DNA from: JALZOC01 sp038320555
GTDB taxonomy: Bacteria; Acidobacteriota; Vicinamibacteria; Vicinamibacterales; 2-12-FULL-66-21
Length of the DNA stretch: 64,000 nucleotides
Assembly: GCA_038320555.1 (NCBI GenBank)
Contig: JBBQEJ010000006.1
Location: forward strand, 8,347 to 72,346
Direction of reading: 5' to 3'
The notes beneath the pieces were generated by a model, which was given only the letters and a program-made list of their open reading frames with translations, was not told where the DNA came from and did no database searches. The number at the start of each line of letters is the position of its first letter. The first letter of the stretch is position 1. The position numbers were made by a program, and so were the translations under genes. Positions 43,666 to 51,447 of the stretch are shown here, piece by piece.

Positions 43666-45723
43666 TCAGACGCCATAGGTCTCCGCGTCCCAGGTCAGGC
43701 CGAGCTCAGAGGGGGGCGCCATGAATCCCAACAGCGCCGACGCGGCCACCACAGCAGGGCTCGCGAGGTACCCCTCACCCCCGAATCCCATGCGGTTCTG
43801 CCAGTTGCGATTGAAGGAGGTAATGGCGCGCTGCCCGGAGCTGAGCGCGTCGGGCCCCTGGCCGAAGCAGGGACCACACCACGACTGCCGGATCTGGCCG
43901 CCAACCGATCGGAAGACGTCCGCGATGGACTCGCCGCCCAGTCGCGGATCGGCGGCTTCGATTTGACGGCCGACGCCACCCGAGCCCGGGAAGATCGCGA
44001 ACTCGCGCGCAACCTTCTTTACCCCGTGCGCCCGTGCCGCGCGGAGCACGAGCGCCGCCTGCAGCAGATCGTCGTAGCTGCCGTTCGTGCAGGAACCAAT
44101 CATCGCCTTGTCGAATGAGATGTGCTCGCGCGCGATGTCCTCCGCAGGGAAGGCATTGCCCGGGCTGAAGGGTTTCGCGATCATCGGACGCACGTCGGCG
44201 AGATCGACGGTTTCGTCGATCGCGTACACCGCGTTCGAGCCCGCGACCACGCGAGGGTACGGCAGATCCCTGATGCCTTTGCGCTCATACCACTCGTCGG
44301 TGACATCGTCTGCCGAGAAGATGCCGTTGAGCGCCTCGGCTTCCGCCATCATGTTTGCGATCGTGTTGCGATAGGCAATCGGCAGCTGCCGGTCCGCGTC
44401 AACGAGCTCGACCGACATGCCCTGCGACTGTCCGGCCCCCCAGCGCCGCAGCAGTTCGAGGACGATATCCTTGCCGCCGACCCAGGGTTGCAGCGCTCCC
44501 CTGAACACGACGCGCCGCGCCGCCGCCAGCGTGAAGTAGATGTAACCGGTCGACCAGCCGAAACCCAGTGTCGTCGAGCCGACGCCGATACCGACCGCCC
44601 CGTATGCGCCGTAGGCGCGGCTGTGCGAGTCGGCGCCCGGGATGAACTGTCCCGGCGTCACGAGGCCCTGCTCCGGAAAATAAAAGTGAAAGATGCCGTC
44701 GCCCGGCGTCGCGTAATACGGTTTCTGAATGCCGTGCACCCGCGCGAACTCGCGTCCGATACTCGTCTGCTTGTCGTCGGCCTCGACACCGGTAAAGACG
44801 AAGTGATCGTTGGCAATCGCCGCCTGACGGGGATCGATGGTGTGGCCGCCGGTGATCTGGTTGAAAGTATGGATGGCAAACGGCGCCGTGCCGTCGGACG
44901 CGGGCAGCAGATCCGCGTACACGCGAAGTGTCGTCCCCGGTTTCAGCTCCCGCGGCTTCAGGCTCTTGTCGACACGGTGCGCCCAGATGATCTGCTCGGT
45001 GGTCGTCATTCCCCGCGCGGCATCCTCGTCGGGCCAGTCCACCGACGGCCTCGTAAAGACCGATGCCCTGAATTCCCGGCGGCCCACCGCGAAAATGCCG
45101 CCGCCGCGGCGGATCTCTTCTTCCTTCGGCGACAGCGGGACAGGCTCGTACGTCTTCGCCTTCGTCACGTTCGTCAATTGCCGCGTCACCGGATCGAAGC
45201 TGAACGCGTCTCCGTCCTGTGCGTCGGCGACTGCCTCCGGGCTCTGCACGACGTGCAACCCGAGATTGAAGCTGTTCCTCCGGAAGATGTCCCCCATGTT
45301 GTTGCCGCAGACGATCACCATTTCGAGGCCGGCTTCTTCGGCGACCCCCTTCAGGCCAGCGGGACTCATTTCGCGCGACGACCCGATGGCGAAGCGATCG
45401 CCGGCAATGATGAAGGTCTCGCCACGATGCACCCGCGCGCGGAAATCAGGCATCAAGTGACGAAAGGAGCCGGCCTTCCATTTCTCGTCGAGGGTCTCGA
45501 GACTCTCCGACACACAGTCGGCAGCCGGAGTAATTTGATCCGTGTCGATCGCGTTCAGCTTCCTGGCGAACTTCGTTCCGGGCAGACTCATAGGATCCCA
45601 GAACACGAGCGCCTTCCCGTGAATGACCGTGGAGTGCTGCCCGCCGGCGGTGTCGCGCGCGAGATCCGGGATCGACTCCGGCGTCACGCCGGGCTTCAAG
45701 TGGGCAGAGTCGATCGTGTGCAT
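43666..45723 (-). CDS. Aconitase-family hydro-lyase with swapped domain order
   Basis: 685 aa. The small LeuD-like swivel domain comes first (residues about 30-200), with FAIGSSREMSPAGLKG at 112-127. The large LeuC-like domain follows (about 240-680), with GADSHSRAYGAYGA and the iron-sulfur ligands in GSCTNGSYDDL and SWCGPCFGQGPDAL. In ordinary aconitases the swivel domain is at the C-terminus. The family may act on aconitate-, isopropylmalate- or homoaconitate-type acids; the substrate is not clear. The window also has a normal AcnA (59235-61982), so this enzyme probably has another role. ATG 45723 (MHTIDSAHLKPGVTPE) is chosen; the longer frame is not supported. Confidence 0.85.
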   Translation of the reverse strand: MHTIDSAHLKPGVTPESIPDLARDTAGGQHSTVIHGKALVFWDPMSLPGTKFARKLNAIDTDQITPAADCVSESLETLDEKWKAGSFRHLMPDFRARVHRGETFIIAGDRFAIGSSREMSPAGLKGVAEEAGLEMVIVCGNNMGDIFRRNSFNLGLHVVQSPEAVADAQDGDAFSFDPVTRQLTNVTKAKTYEPVPLSPKEEEIRRGGGIFAVGRREFRASVFTRPSVDWPDEDAARGMTTTEQIIWAHRVDKSLKPRELKPGTTLRVYADLLPASDGTAPFAIHTFNQITGGHTIDPRQAAIANDHFVFTGVEADDKQTSIGREFARVHGIQKPYYATPGDGIFHFYFPEQGLVTPGQFIPGADSHSRAYGAYGAVGIGVGSTTLGFGWSTGYIYFTLAAARRVVFRGALQPWVGGKDIVLELLRRWGAGQSQGMSVELVDADRQLPIAYRNTIANMMAEAEALNGIFSADDVTDEWYERKGIRDLPYPRVVAGSNAVYAIDETVDLADVRPMIAKPFSPGNAFPAEDIAREHISFDKAMIGSCTNGSYDDLLQAALVLRAARAHGVKKVAREFAIFPGSGGVGRQIEAADPRLGGESIADVFRSVGGQIRQSWCGPCFGQGPDALSSGQRAITSFNRNWQNRMGFGGEGYLASPAVVAASALLGFMAPPSELGLTWDAETYGV

Positions 45724-45799
45724 ACGAGTCTCAATGCTAGCACCGAGCGTTGATGGCGGCCCTAACGTGCTGCGTTGCGAGAGGCAGTTGAGGCGCCCT

Positions 45800-46012
45800 T
45801 CAGGGCCGCTGCGCATCCTCTCGGCAATAACCTGCGCACTCGAGCACGGGAAGCGGAGGGTATTTCGGAAAGCGCGGATCGCTGAAGGACAGACGGCACA
45901 GGACGAACTCTGAGCCGCGCGCGCTCCGGACAATTTGCGCGTGTGCGCAACTGGCGCACAAGCCTGCTCGGCCGTCAACGACTTGCCGGGACCAGCGCGG
46001 ATCGTTCATCAT
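45800..46012 (-). CDS. Small Cys-rich protein, likely zinc-binding
   Basis: 70 aa. CASCAH near residue 19, a further Cys at FVLCRLS, and LECAGYC near the end. Between them is the RFPKYPPLPV segment. The pattern Cx2C..C..C with RF-KYP-LPV recurs, as I recall, in small bacterial proteins without known function. It is transcribed divergently from apaG with only 6 bp between the two start codons. ATG 46012 or ATG 46009. Confidence 0.6.
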   Translation of the reverse strand: MMNDPRWSRQVVDGRAGLCASCAHAQIVRSARGSEFVLCRLSFSDPRFPKYPPLPVLECAGYCREDAQRP

Positions 46013-46018
46013 GCTGAC

Positions 46019-46408
46019 ATGTTCATTTCGGAAGCGCTGACTCGTGGCGTGCGCGTCAAGGTCCAGTCTGAGTATTCACCCGACAAATCCGCACCGTCGA
46101 AAAACCAGTGGTTCTTTCTCTATACCGTGACCATCGCGAACGAAGGGAGCGACACCGTTCAACTGCTGACACGGCACTGGCTCATCACCGACGGTACCGG
46201 CCACATCGAAGAAGTTCGTGGTCCGGGAGTCGTCGGAAAGCAACCGACGCTCAAGCCTGGCGATTCGTTCGAGTACACGTCCGGCTGTCCGCTGCCGACT
46301 CCCTTCGGCGTCATGGAAGGCACCTACCAGATGGTGACGCAGAACGGTGAGCGGTTCGACGCGAAGATCGCCCCCTTCACCCTCAGTGAACCATATACAG
46401 TCCACTAG
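46019..46408 (+). CDS. apaG: ApaG domain protein
   Basis: 129 aa, the normal ApaG length. Sequence features are a beta-sandwich of the fibronectin-III type with VRVKVQSEYSPDKSAP, FFLYTVTIANEG, TRHWLITDGTGHIEEVRGPGVVGKQP, and FEYTSGCPLPTPFGVMEGTYQM. This is the full conserved core. ApaG is of unknown biochemical role; relatives are linked with diadenosine-polyphosphate metabolism and F-box proteins. Start ATG 46019. Confidence 0.95.
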   Translation: MFISEALTRGVRVKVQSEYSPDKSAPSKNQWFFLYTVTIANEGSDTVQLLTRHWLITDGTGHIEEVRGPGVVGKQPTLKPGDSFEYTSGCPLPTPFGVMEGTYQMVTQNGERFDAKIAPFTLSEPYTVH

Positions 46409-46628
46409 TCTCTCGCGAAGATCGCAGAGTATTTCGCGCGGCGGACGCTGAGCACGCCGAGAGGCGCGGCGGCGACCGGATCGCCCGCCCTGCAGTCGCC
46501 CGCGCGGGCGACCCGGTCGCTCCCGCGTCCTTTTGCGCCCTCGGCGCTCTCCGCGCGAGACACTCCGCGATCTCGGCGCGACAGCCGGCCACCGGGTTGT
46601 GAAACCAGTTCTAGGCGGTCACACCAGG

Positions 46629-47219
46629 CTAAGGCCGGAACGCAACCTCGAGTGCGACCGCTTCCTCGAGCAGCTCCAGATAGGCCTTGCGAGGGATTTC
46701 GACCGCTCCGAACTGTTCGAGGTGTGGCGTGACCCATTGGATATCGAGCAGCCGAAAGCCGCGCGCGCCCAAATGTTCCACGAGCGCGGCCAGCGCGACC
46801 TTCGACGCATTCGTCCTGCTGTGAAACATCGACTCGCCGAAGAACGCGCCCCCGAGCGCCACGCCGTACAACCCTCCCACCAGCCGGCCGTCCTGCCACG
46901 CTTCCACCGAGTGGGCGAACCCAAGCCGGTGCAACTCGACATAGCTGTCGATGATTTCGCGGTCGATCCAGGTGCCCGGATCGCCGTCGCGCCGATCGGT
47001 CTCCGCACATGCGCGGATGACGGCACCGAACGCGCGGTTCAGCTCGATCTGAAAGGTACCTGCGCGAATCACGCGTCCGAGACGGGGGGGCACGCGAAAG
47101 GTCTCGAGCGGGATGATTCCGCGCGGATCGGGTGAGTACCAGCGGATCTCGCCGTGGTCCACGGCCATCGGGAACCAACCGCTGGTGTACGCCGAGACCA
47201 GCAGCTCGGAATGGATCAT
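46629..47219 (-). CDS. aat: Leucyl/phenylalanyl-tRNA-protein transferase
   Basis: 196 aa, typical for Aat, which adds Leu or Phe to N-terminal Lys/Arg of proteins and marks them for ClpS/ClpAP degradation. Motifs: YTSGWFPMA, IRWYSPDPRGIIP, GTWIDREIIDSYVELHRLGFAHSVE, LVGGLYGVALGGAFFGESMF, NASKVALAALVEHL. The C-terminal segment LLDIQWVTPHLEQFGAVEI is also normal. It starts 11 nt after a permease remnant. The 220 bp to apaG (46409-46628) hold no gene, only GC-rich short hairpins. Confidence 0.95.
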   Translation of the reverse strand: MIHSELLVSAYTSGWFPMAVDHGEIRWYSPDPRGIIPLETFRVPPRLGRVIRAGTFQIELNRAFGAVIRACAETDRRDGDPGTWIDREIIDSYVELHRLGFAHSVEAWQDGRLVGGLYGVALGGAFFGESMFHSRTNASKVALAALVEHLGARGFRLLDIQWVTPHLEQFGAVEIPRKAYLELLEEAVALEVAFRP

Positions 47220-47230
47220 GGCCGCTGCGC

Positions 47231-47470
47231 CTACTCGGAGCGCAGCGCCGTGGCCGGATCGACGCGCATGGCTCGAAACGCGGGGGCGAGACAGCCGAGA
47301 AGTTCCGCCGCCAGCAGAATCGCCGGGGCAAGGACGAACGTCGCTGGATCTCTCGCGCCGACACCAAACAGGAGCGTCAACGCGTCCCTCAGGACCAGCG
47401 CGAGCACGCCGACGGCCGCGGACCAGGGCCGTCGTACAAGTCCGCGAAACGCATACCGGAAACTCTGCAT
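47231..47470 (-). pseudogene. Miniature remnant of a MacB/FtsX-type permease
   Basis: 79 codons. MQSFRYAFRGLVRRPWSAAVGVLALVL is the N-terminus of a permease of this type. It is joined in frame to the C-terminal end LTLLFGVGARDPATFVLAPAIL...AMRVDPATALRSE. About 700 residues between the two ends are missing. One membrane helix remains at each end. It lies just ahead of aat. Frame is open, but a function as permease is excluded. Confidence 0.75.
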
Positions 47471-47474
47471 GCCG

Positions 47475-47503
47475 TTGGGAAACCGTCTTCTATTCTGTAT
47501 GAT
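47475..47503 (+). promoter_or_regulatory. Probable sigma-70-type promoter of the ferredoxin gene
   Basis: TTGGGA (47475-47480), 17-nt spacer, TATGAT (47498-47503). The ferredoxin start is 31 nt downstream, with AAAGGAG between. Confidence 0.5.
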
Positions 47504-47534
47504 GGCGTGGTCGTGGACAAAGGAGAAACCAGAC

Positions 47535-47936
47535 GTGCCAAAGGTGACGGTGGAAGGGTTCGGAACCGTTGAGGTTGAGAACGGCAAGCGGCTCGTGCTC
47601 GCGATTGAGCAGGATGCGAAGGTCGATGTTCTGCACGCGTGCGGCGGGAACGCACGCTGCACCACCTGCCGGGTCGAGTTCATCGAAGGCGAACCGTCCC
47701 GGATGACGGTAGCGGAACGTCAGGTGCTTGCCGCAAAGGGTGTCAGCCACGTGCGCCTGTCATGCCAGATCGTGTGCGATCACGACATGAGCGTGCGCGC
47801 GATCAGCCGTCTTGAAGGCAGCGGCCGTCCCGATCCCGGGCCAACACCGGCAACCGACATTACCCCGCCGCCAGAATGGACTGTTGTCAGCGGCGCGCGT
47901 AGCGTTGCCGAATCGTCGGCACGAGATATTCCTTGA
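47535..47936 (+). CDS. 2Fe-2S plant-type ferredoxin
   Basis: 133 aa. Iron-sulfur ligands are in the standard order Cys36-x5-Cys42-x2-Cys45 and Cys77 (or Cys81), within HACGGNARCTTCRVEFIEG and RLSCQIVCDHDM. A Pro-rich tail of about 40 residues extends beyond the ferredoxin fold. Electron partner unknown. GTG 47535 is chosen because AAAGGAG lies 9 nt upstream. The last 50 bp overlap the convergent SDR gene. Confidence 0.9.
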   Translation: MPKVTVEGFGTVEVENGKRLVLAIEQDAKVDVLHACGGNARCTTCRVEFIEGEPSRMTVAERQVLAAKGVSHVRLSCQIVCDHDMSVRAISRLEGSGRPDPGPTPATDITPPPEWTVVSGARSVAESSARDIP

Positions 47937-48909
47937 GGGCGTGCTCGAAGTCGTAACGCGGCGCGAATCCCCAATCGTGTCGCGCGGTCGAGTCGTCCAC
48001 GTCGGCCGGCCATGAATCGAGGATCCCCTGCCGCTTCTGATCGACATCCCAGTCGATTCGCGCCGAGGCAAACGCCTGGAGAACGACTTCGCGGATCTCT
48101 TCCGCGGATGGATTGAAGGCGGCGACGTTGTACGTCGTCCTCGTGAGCCGCTCGCGGGGAGCTGACGCGAATGTCATCAACGCATCGATGCCATCCGGCA
48201 TCGCCATGAACGGAATGCGCGTATCCGGCCGGACGAAGCAGGCATAAGGTTCCCCCTTCGCCGCCGAGTGAATCATTTCCGGCGCGTAATCAGACGTCCC
48301 GCCCGACGGCACGGTCAACCCGGAGATCAGTCCCGGAAACCTCACGCAGCGGAAATCCACCCGGCCGCTCAACGATTCCGCGGCGAGCTGCTTGTAGTGA
48401 CGGGCATAGTAGGTTCCAAGCTGCTCGCAGTACAGCTTGTTGCACCCGTACATCGTCGTCGGGTGCGGCCATTCGTCCTCACGGACCTTACCGGCGGCCA
48501 TTTTGGTCGCCCGATCGGGCAAGCCGTACGCGGCAATCGACGACGGATACATGAAGACGACCGGGCGGCCGTGGGATTCCGCCTCGTGCTGCGCGAACTC
48601 GAGCAGGTTCAGCGTGCCCTCGACGTTGACCTGGTGCGCGGTCATCGGCGTGAATTCGGACCGCGTAGAGAGCAGCGCGGCCAGGTGAAAGACCAGCTCA
48701 ACACGGAATTCCGACAGTACCCGTTCGAGGAGTCCGCGATCCAGGATCGAGCCCGTGATCTCGTGGTCCACCTTATCGGCAATGGTGGCATCGAGCCGGC
48801 TGACGTCGAGGGTGACGACTGCACGGTCGCCGCGCTCGGACAGCCGCGCGATCAGCCCGTGGCCAATCTCGCCGCCGGCGCCGGTGATGAGCACGACGGG
48901 TTTGCGCAC
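47887..48909 (-). CDS. NAD-dependent epimerase/dehydratase, L-threonine-dehydrogenase-like
   Basis: 340 aa extended SDR. Glycine motif ITGAGGEIGHGL near the start, YPSSIAAYG, and the catalytic YGCNK (Tyr-x3-Lys). The segment VRFPGLISG..GGTSDYAPEMIHSAAKGEPYACFVRPDTRIPFMAMPD matches short-chain L-threonine 3-dehydrogenases (UDP-galactose-epimerase fold) in my memory of the family. That enzyme oxidises threonine to 2-amino-3-oxobutyrate. A nucleotide-sugar role cannot be ruled out. The 3' end overlaps the convergent ferredoxin gene by 50 bp. Confidence 0.85.
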   Translation of the reverse strand: MRKPVVLITGAGGEIGHGLIARLSERGDRAVVTLDVSRLDATIADKVDHEITGSILDRGLLERVLSEFRVELVFHLAALLSTRSEFTPMTAHQVNVEGTLNLLEFAQHEAESHGRPVVFMYPSSIAAYGLPDRATKMAAGKVREDEWPHPTTMYGCNKLYCEQLGTYYARHYKQLAAESLSGRVDFRCVRFPGLISGLTVPSGGTSDYAPEMIHSAAKGEPYACFVRPDTRIPFMAMPDGIDALMTFASAPRERLTRTTYNVAAFNPSAEEIREVVLQAFASARIDWDVDQKRQGILDSWPADVDDSTARHDWGFAPRYDFEHALKEYLVPTIRQRYARR

Positions 48910-48929
48910 GCGAATTATTATAGAGGTGC

Positions 48930-48947
48930 TTCCTCCTGAAGGCGGAA
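48930..48947. repeat. Dispersed 18-bp palindromic word, copy 2
   Basis: TTCCTCCTGAAGGCGGAA, 16 of 18 bases identical to 5798-5815. It lies 17 bp ahead of the M64 peptidase start, between divergent genes. Confidence 0.6.
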
Positions 48948-48964
48948 CTTACAGGAATATAGAG

Positions 48965-50395
48965 ATGCAAAGAGTTGCTCTAGCGATTGGCGCATTACTA
49001 ATCCAGAGTCCCACGCCGCTGCCGTCGGGGTCGTCATTCGATCGCGCATTCACCACGGACACGATGCGCGTGGATTATTTTCACACCGGCGGGCCAAAGG
49101 CCGGCGAGACCATCTCGCTCGATCGCGTGGTGAACGATGGACCATGGGCCGGGAGCCGCACTCAGCTCGTGGATCCGACCGATCTCGGAACCTACCGGTT
49201 CGAGGTGCGTGACAAGGCAACGGGAACGGTGCTGTACTCCCGCGGATTCGCGTCAGTGTACGGTGAATGGGAAACGACGAGCGAACAGAAAGCCGCTCAT
49301 CGAACGTTCCATGAATCTCTCCGCTTTCCATGGCCGAAGGGGCCGGTCGCGATCACCCTCTCGAAACGGCAGGCCGATAACGGTTTGTCGTCCATCTGGA
49401 CGACCGATGTTGATCCGCAATCACGCTTCGTGGATCGCGCGCGGCTCACCCGCCGCGCGGGGCTCGTCTGGCCCGTCTTTGTGAACGGTCCACCGGCTGA
49501 CAAGGTCGACCTTCTCGTTATTGGAGAGGGTTACACGGCCGCCGAGATGGCGAAGTTCCATCGCGACGTGAAGCGGCTCCTCCCCGCGCTGTTCGCCGAA
49601 GAGCCGTTCAAGAGCCGCCGTTCGGATTTCAACGTTCGCGCGCTCGATCTGCCGTCCGCCGTGAGCGGGGTCAACAAGCCCAACGCCGGCCTGTTCCGGC
49701 GCACGCCGTTGTCGACCGAGTACAACATCTTCGATTCGGAGCGCTACGTGCTGACGCTCGACAACCGGGCCCTGCGTGACGCCGCGTCAGCCGCGCCGTA
49801 CGAGTTCATCGAGATCCTCGTGAACGATCGCACGTACGGCGGGGGCGGCATTTTCAATGATCAGGCGACCGCCTCGGTGGACAGTGCGTTCTCGCCGTAC
49901 GTGTTCGTCCACGAGTTCGGTCATCACTTCGCCGCGCTTGCCGACGAGTACTACACCTCCGACGTGGCGTACGAAACGGGCCGCGGGGAGCGGCCGGAGC
50001 CCTGGGAGCCGAACGTGACGGCGCTCCATGATCCGGCCCGGTTGAAGTGGAAGGATCTGGTGACGCCCGGCACGCCGCTGCCCACTCCGTGGGACAAGGC
50101 CGAATTCGAAAAACACACCGCCACCATCCAGCAACGCCGGCGCGAGATCCGGGGCCGCAACGCCCCGGAAGCCGAGATGGACGCATTGTTCCGCGAAGAA
50201 CAGGCGTGGGACATGAAGTTCCTGTCGTCGATGACGTATTCAGGGCGCGTCGGCGCCTTTGAAGGCGCCGCCTACGAGGCACGCGGGCTCTACCGCCCGG
50301 AAACCGACTGCATCATGTTCACGCGGGATCCGGTGGGATTCTGCAGGGTCTGCCGCCGCGCCATCGAGCGCATCATCGATCTGTATTCCAGGTAG
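48965..50395 (+). CDS. Exported M64-family (IgA-peptidase-like) metallopeptidase
   Basis: 476 aa with a short signal peptide (residues about 3-18). An N-terminal M64 beta-sandwich domain (about 30-170) precedes the catalytic domain with VHEFGHHFAALADEYY (His316, Glu317, His320) and LLVIGEGYTAAEMAKFH. The C-terminal part includes METFCR-like segment DCIMFTRDPVGFCRVCR, typical for the family. M64 peptidases were named from IgA-cleaving enzymes, but most are of unknown substrate. ATG 48965 has AGGAA 7 nt upstream; the longer frame overlaps the divergent gene. Confidence 0.9.
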   Translation: MQRVALAIGALLIQSPTPLPSGSSFDRAFTTDTMRVDYFHTGGPKAGETISLDRVVNDGPWAGSRTQLVDPTDLGTYRFEVRDKATGTVLYSRGFASVYGEWETTSEQKAAHRTFHESLRFPWPKGPVAITLSKRQADNGLSSIWTTDVDPQSRFVDRARLTRRAGLVWPVFVNGPPADKVDLLVIGEGYTAAEMAKFHRDVKRLLPALFAEEPFKSRRSDFNVRALDLPSAVSGVNKPNAGLFRRTPLSTEYNIFDSERYVLTLDNRALRDAASAAPYEFIEILVNDRTYGGGGIFNDQATASVDSAFSPYVFVHEFGHHFAALADEYYTSDVAYETGRGERPEPWEPNVTALHDPARLKWKDLVTPGTPLPTPWDKAEFEKHTATIQQRRREIRGRNAPEAEMDALFREEQAWDMKFLSSMTYSGRVGAFEGAAYEARGLYRPETDCIMFTRDPVGFCRVCRRAIERIIDLYSR

Positions 50396-50428
50396 GCCGC
50401 ACGATGTGGCAAAACCATCTCCAGGAGA

Positions 50429-51295
50429 TCAGCGGCGCAAGACAAACACCGTCAGCATCGACGCGAGGATTGCCATGGCCGTCAGTACCAGACAGACCAC
50501 GGCGCCGAAAATGTGATGCGAGCGAGGGCGCGTGAGCGGATCGAGCCACGCGCTGGCGAGGTAGCCGCCGAGAAAGCCCCCGGCGTGAGCGTAGTTGTCG
50601 ATGCCGGGCATGATCAGGCCGAAGACGAACATGGAGAGAGCGTAGCTCGTCGCCTGCGACCGGAGGAGGCTCCCCCCGCCGTGTCGGCCGTAATGCACGA
50701 GCGCGCCGACCAGTCCGAAGATTGCGGCGGATGCTCCCAACGTGGTGTCGGCGCCGCCCAGTATCGGCACCCGCGGCATGAACTCGCCGGCGCACGAGCT
50801 CAGGAAAAATCCGCAGGCGGATGAAATCGTGTAGACGATCACCATACGCGGCCCGCCGTAGATCTCTTCGACGGCAGGGCCGAGTTGCCGCAGGACCATC
50901 ATGTTGAAAAGGATGTGCAGCGCCCCGCCGTGCAGCCATCCGGCACTCAGAATCGTCCACCACATCCCGTTGACGAAGACCGGATACGCTCCGCTCGCCC
51001 CGAAGGCAAGCTGGACGACTGGATGTGCAGACAGCAGGCTGAAGATACCGCCGCCGCCCATAATGTTCCCGCCGAGCGCGACGGTCACGACCAGCCCGGC
51101 GAGATAGAGGGCCGAACAGCCGTAAACCACGAGCGGCACGAACCCGAAGTCGTTCCCCAACCGCCGCAGCAGCGGCGCAAATCCCCAGAGTCCCGGGTTC
51201 CGCCGGCCGCATGTGTAGCACTGTTCGTCGTTGACGCCGACCAGCGATCCGCACGAGGCGCAGACGACCGAACCGGTTTTCTGCCGCTTGAACAT
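50429..51295 (-). CDS. Rhomboid intramembrane protease with N-terminal zinc ribbon
   Basis: 288 aa. Residues 11-31 form a zinc ribbon (Cys12-x2-Cys15, Cys26-x2-Cys29). Six or seven helices follow. Rhomboid signatures are WLHGGALHILFNM (His122, His127), the serine motif TLGASAAIFGL (Ser189) and the catalytic His237 in NYAHAGGFLGG. It should cut membrane proteins within the bilayer. The start ATG 51295 borders a composite inverted repeat. Confidence 0.9.
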   Translation of the reverse strand: MFKRQKTGSVVCASCGSLVGVNDEQCYTCGRRNPGLWGFAPLLRRLGNDFGFVPLVVYGCSALYLAGLVVTVALGGNIMGGGGIFSLLSAHPVVQLAFGASGAYPVFVNGMWWTILSAGWLHGGALHILFNMMVLRQLGPAVEEIYGGPRMVIVYTISSACGFFLSSCAGEFMPRVPILGGADTTLGASAAIFGLVGALVHYGRHGGGSLLRSQATSYALSMFVFGLIMPGIDNYAHAGGFLGGYLASAWLDPLTRPRSHHIFGAVVCLVLTAMAILASMLTVFVLRR

Positions 51296-51307
51296 TTACC
51301 GAAGCAT

Positions 51308-51447
51308 GCCACAGAAGAACACGGAAGCCCATAGATGCCGGCGGCAGAGAAACAACGGAAGTACGCGACGGAAAGTACGGAACTTTCCGTGGCCTGCTTG
51401 TGCGTGCGGTGAGTTTCCTTGCGGCCGGTTTCGTGTTCTGCTGTGGC
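51308..51447. repeat. Nested inverted repeat in a divergent intergenic region
   Basis: The left outer arm GCCACAGAAGAACACGGA (51308-51325) pairs with CGTGTTCTGCTGTGGC at the right end (about 51432-51447). Inside is a perfect 8-bp hairpin CGGAAAGT-ACGGA-ACTTTCCG (51369-51389). A copy of the outer arm word with one change is at 62053-62070. Confidence 0.75.

Noticed and set aside
46409..46628. Possible small RNA gene in the GC-rich hairpins between apaG and aat
   Set aside because: Hairpins are short and imperfect, with no promoter or T-run.
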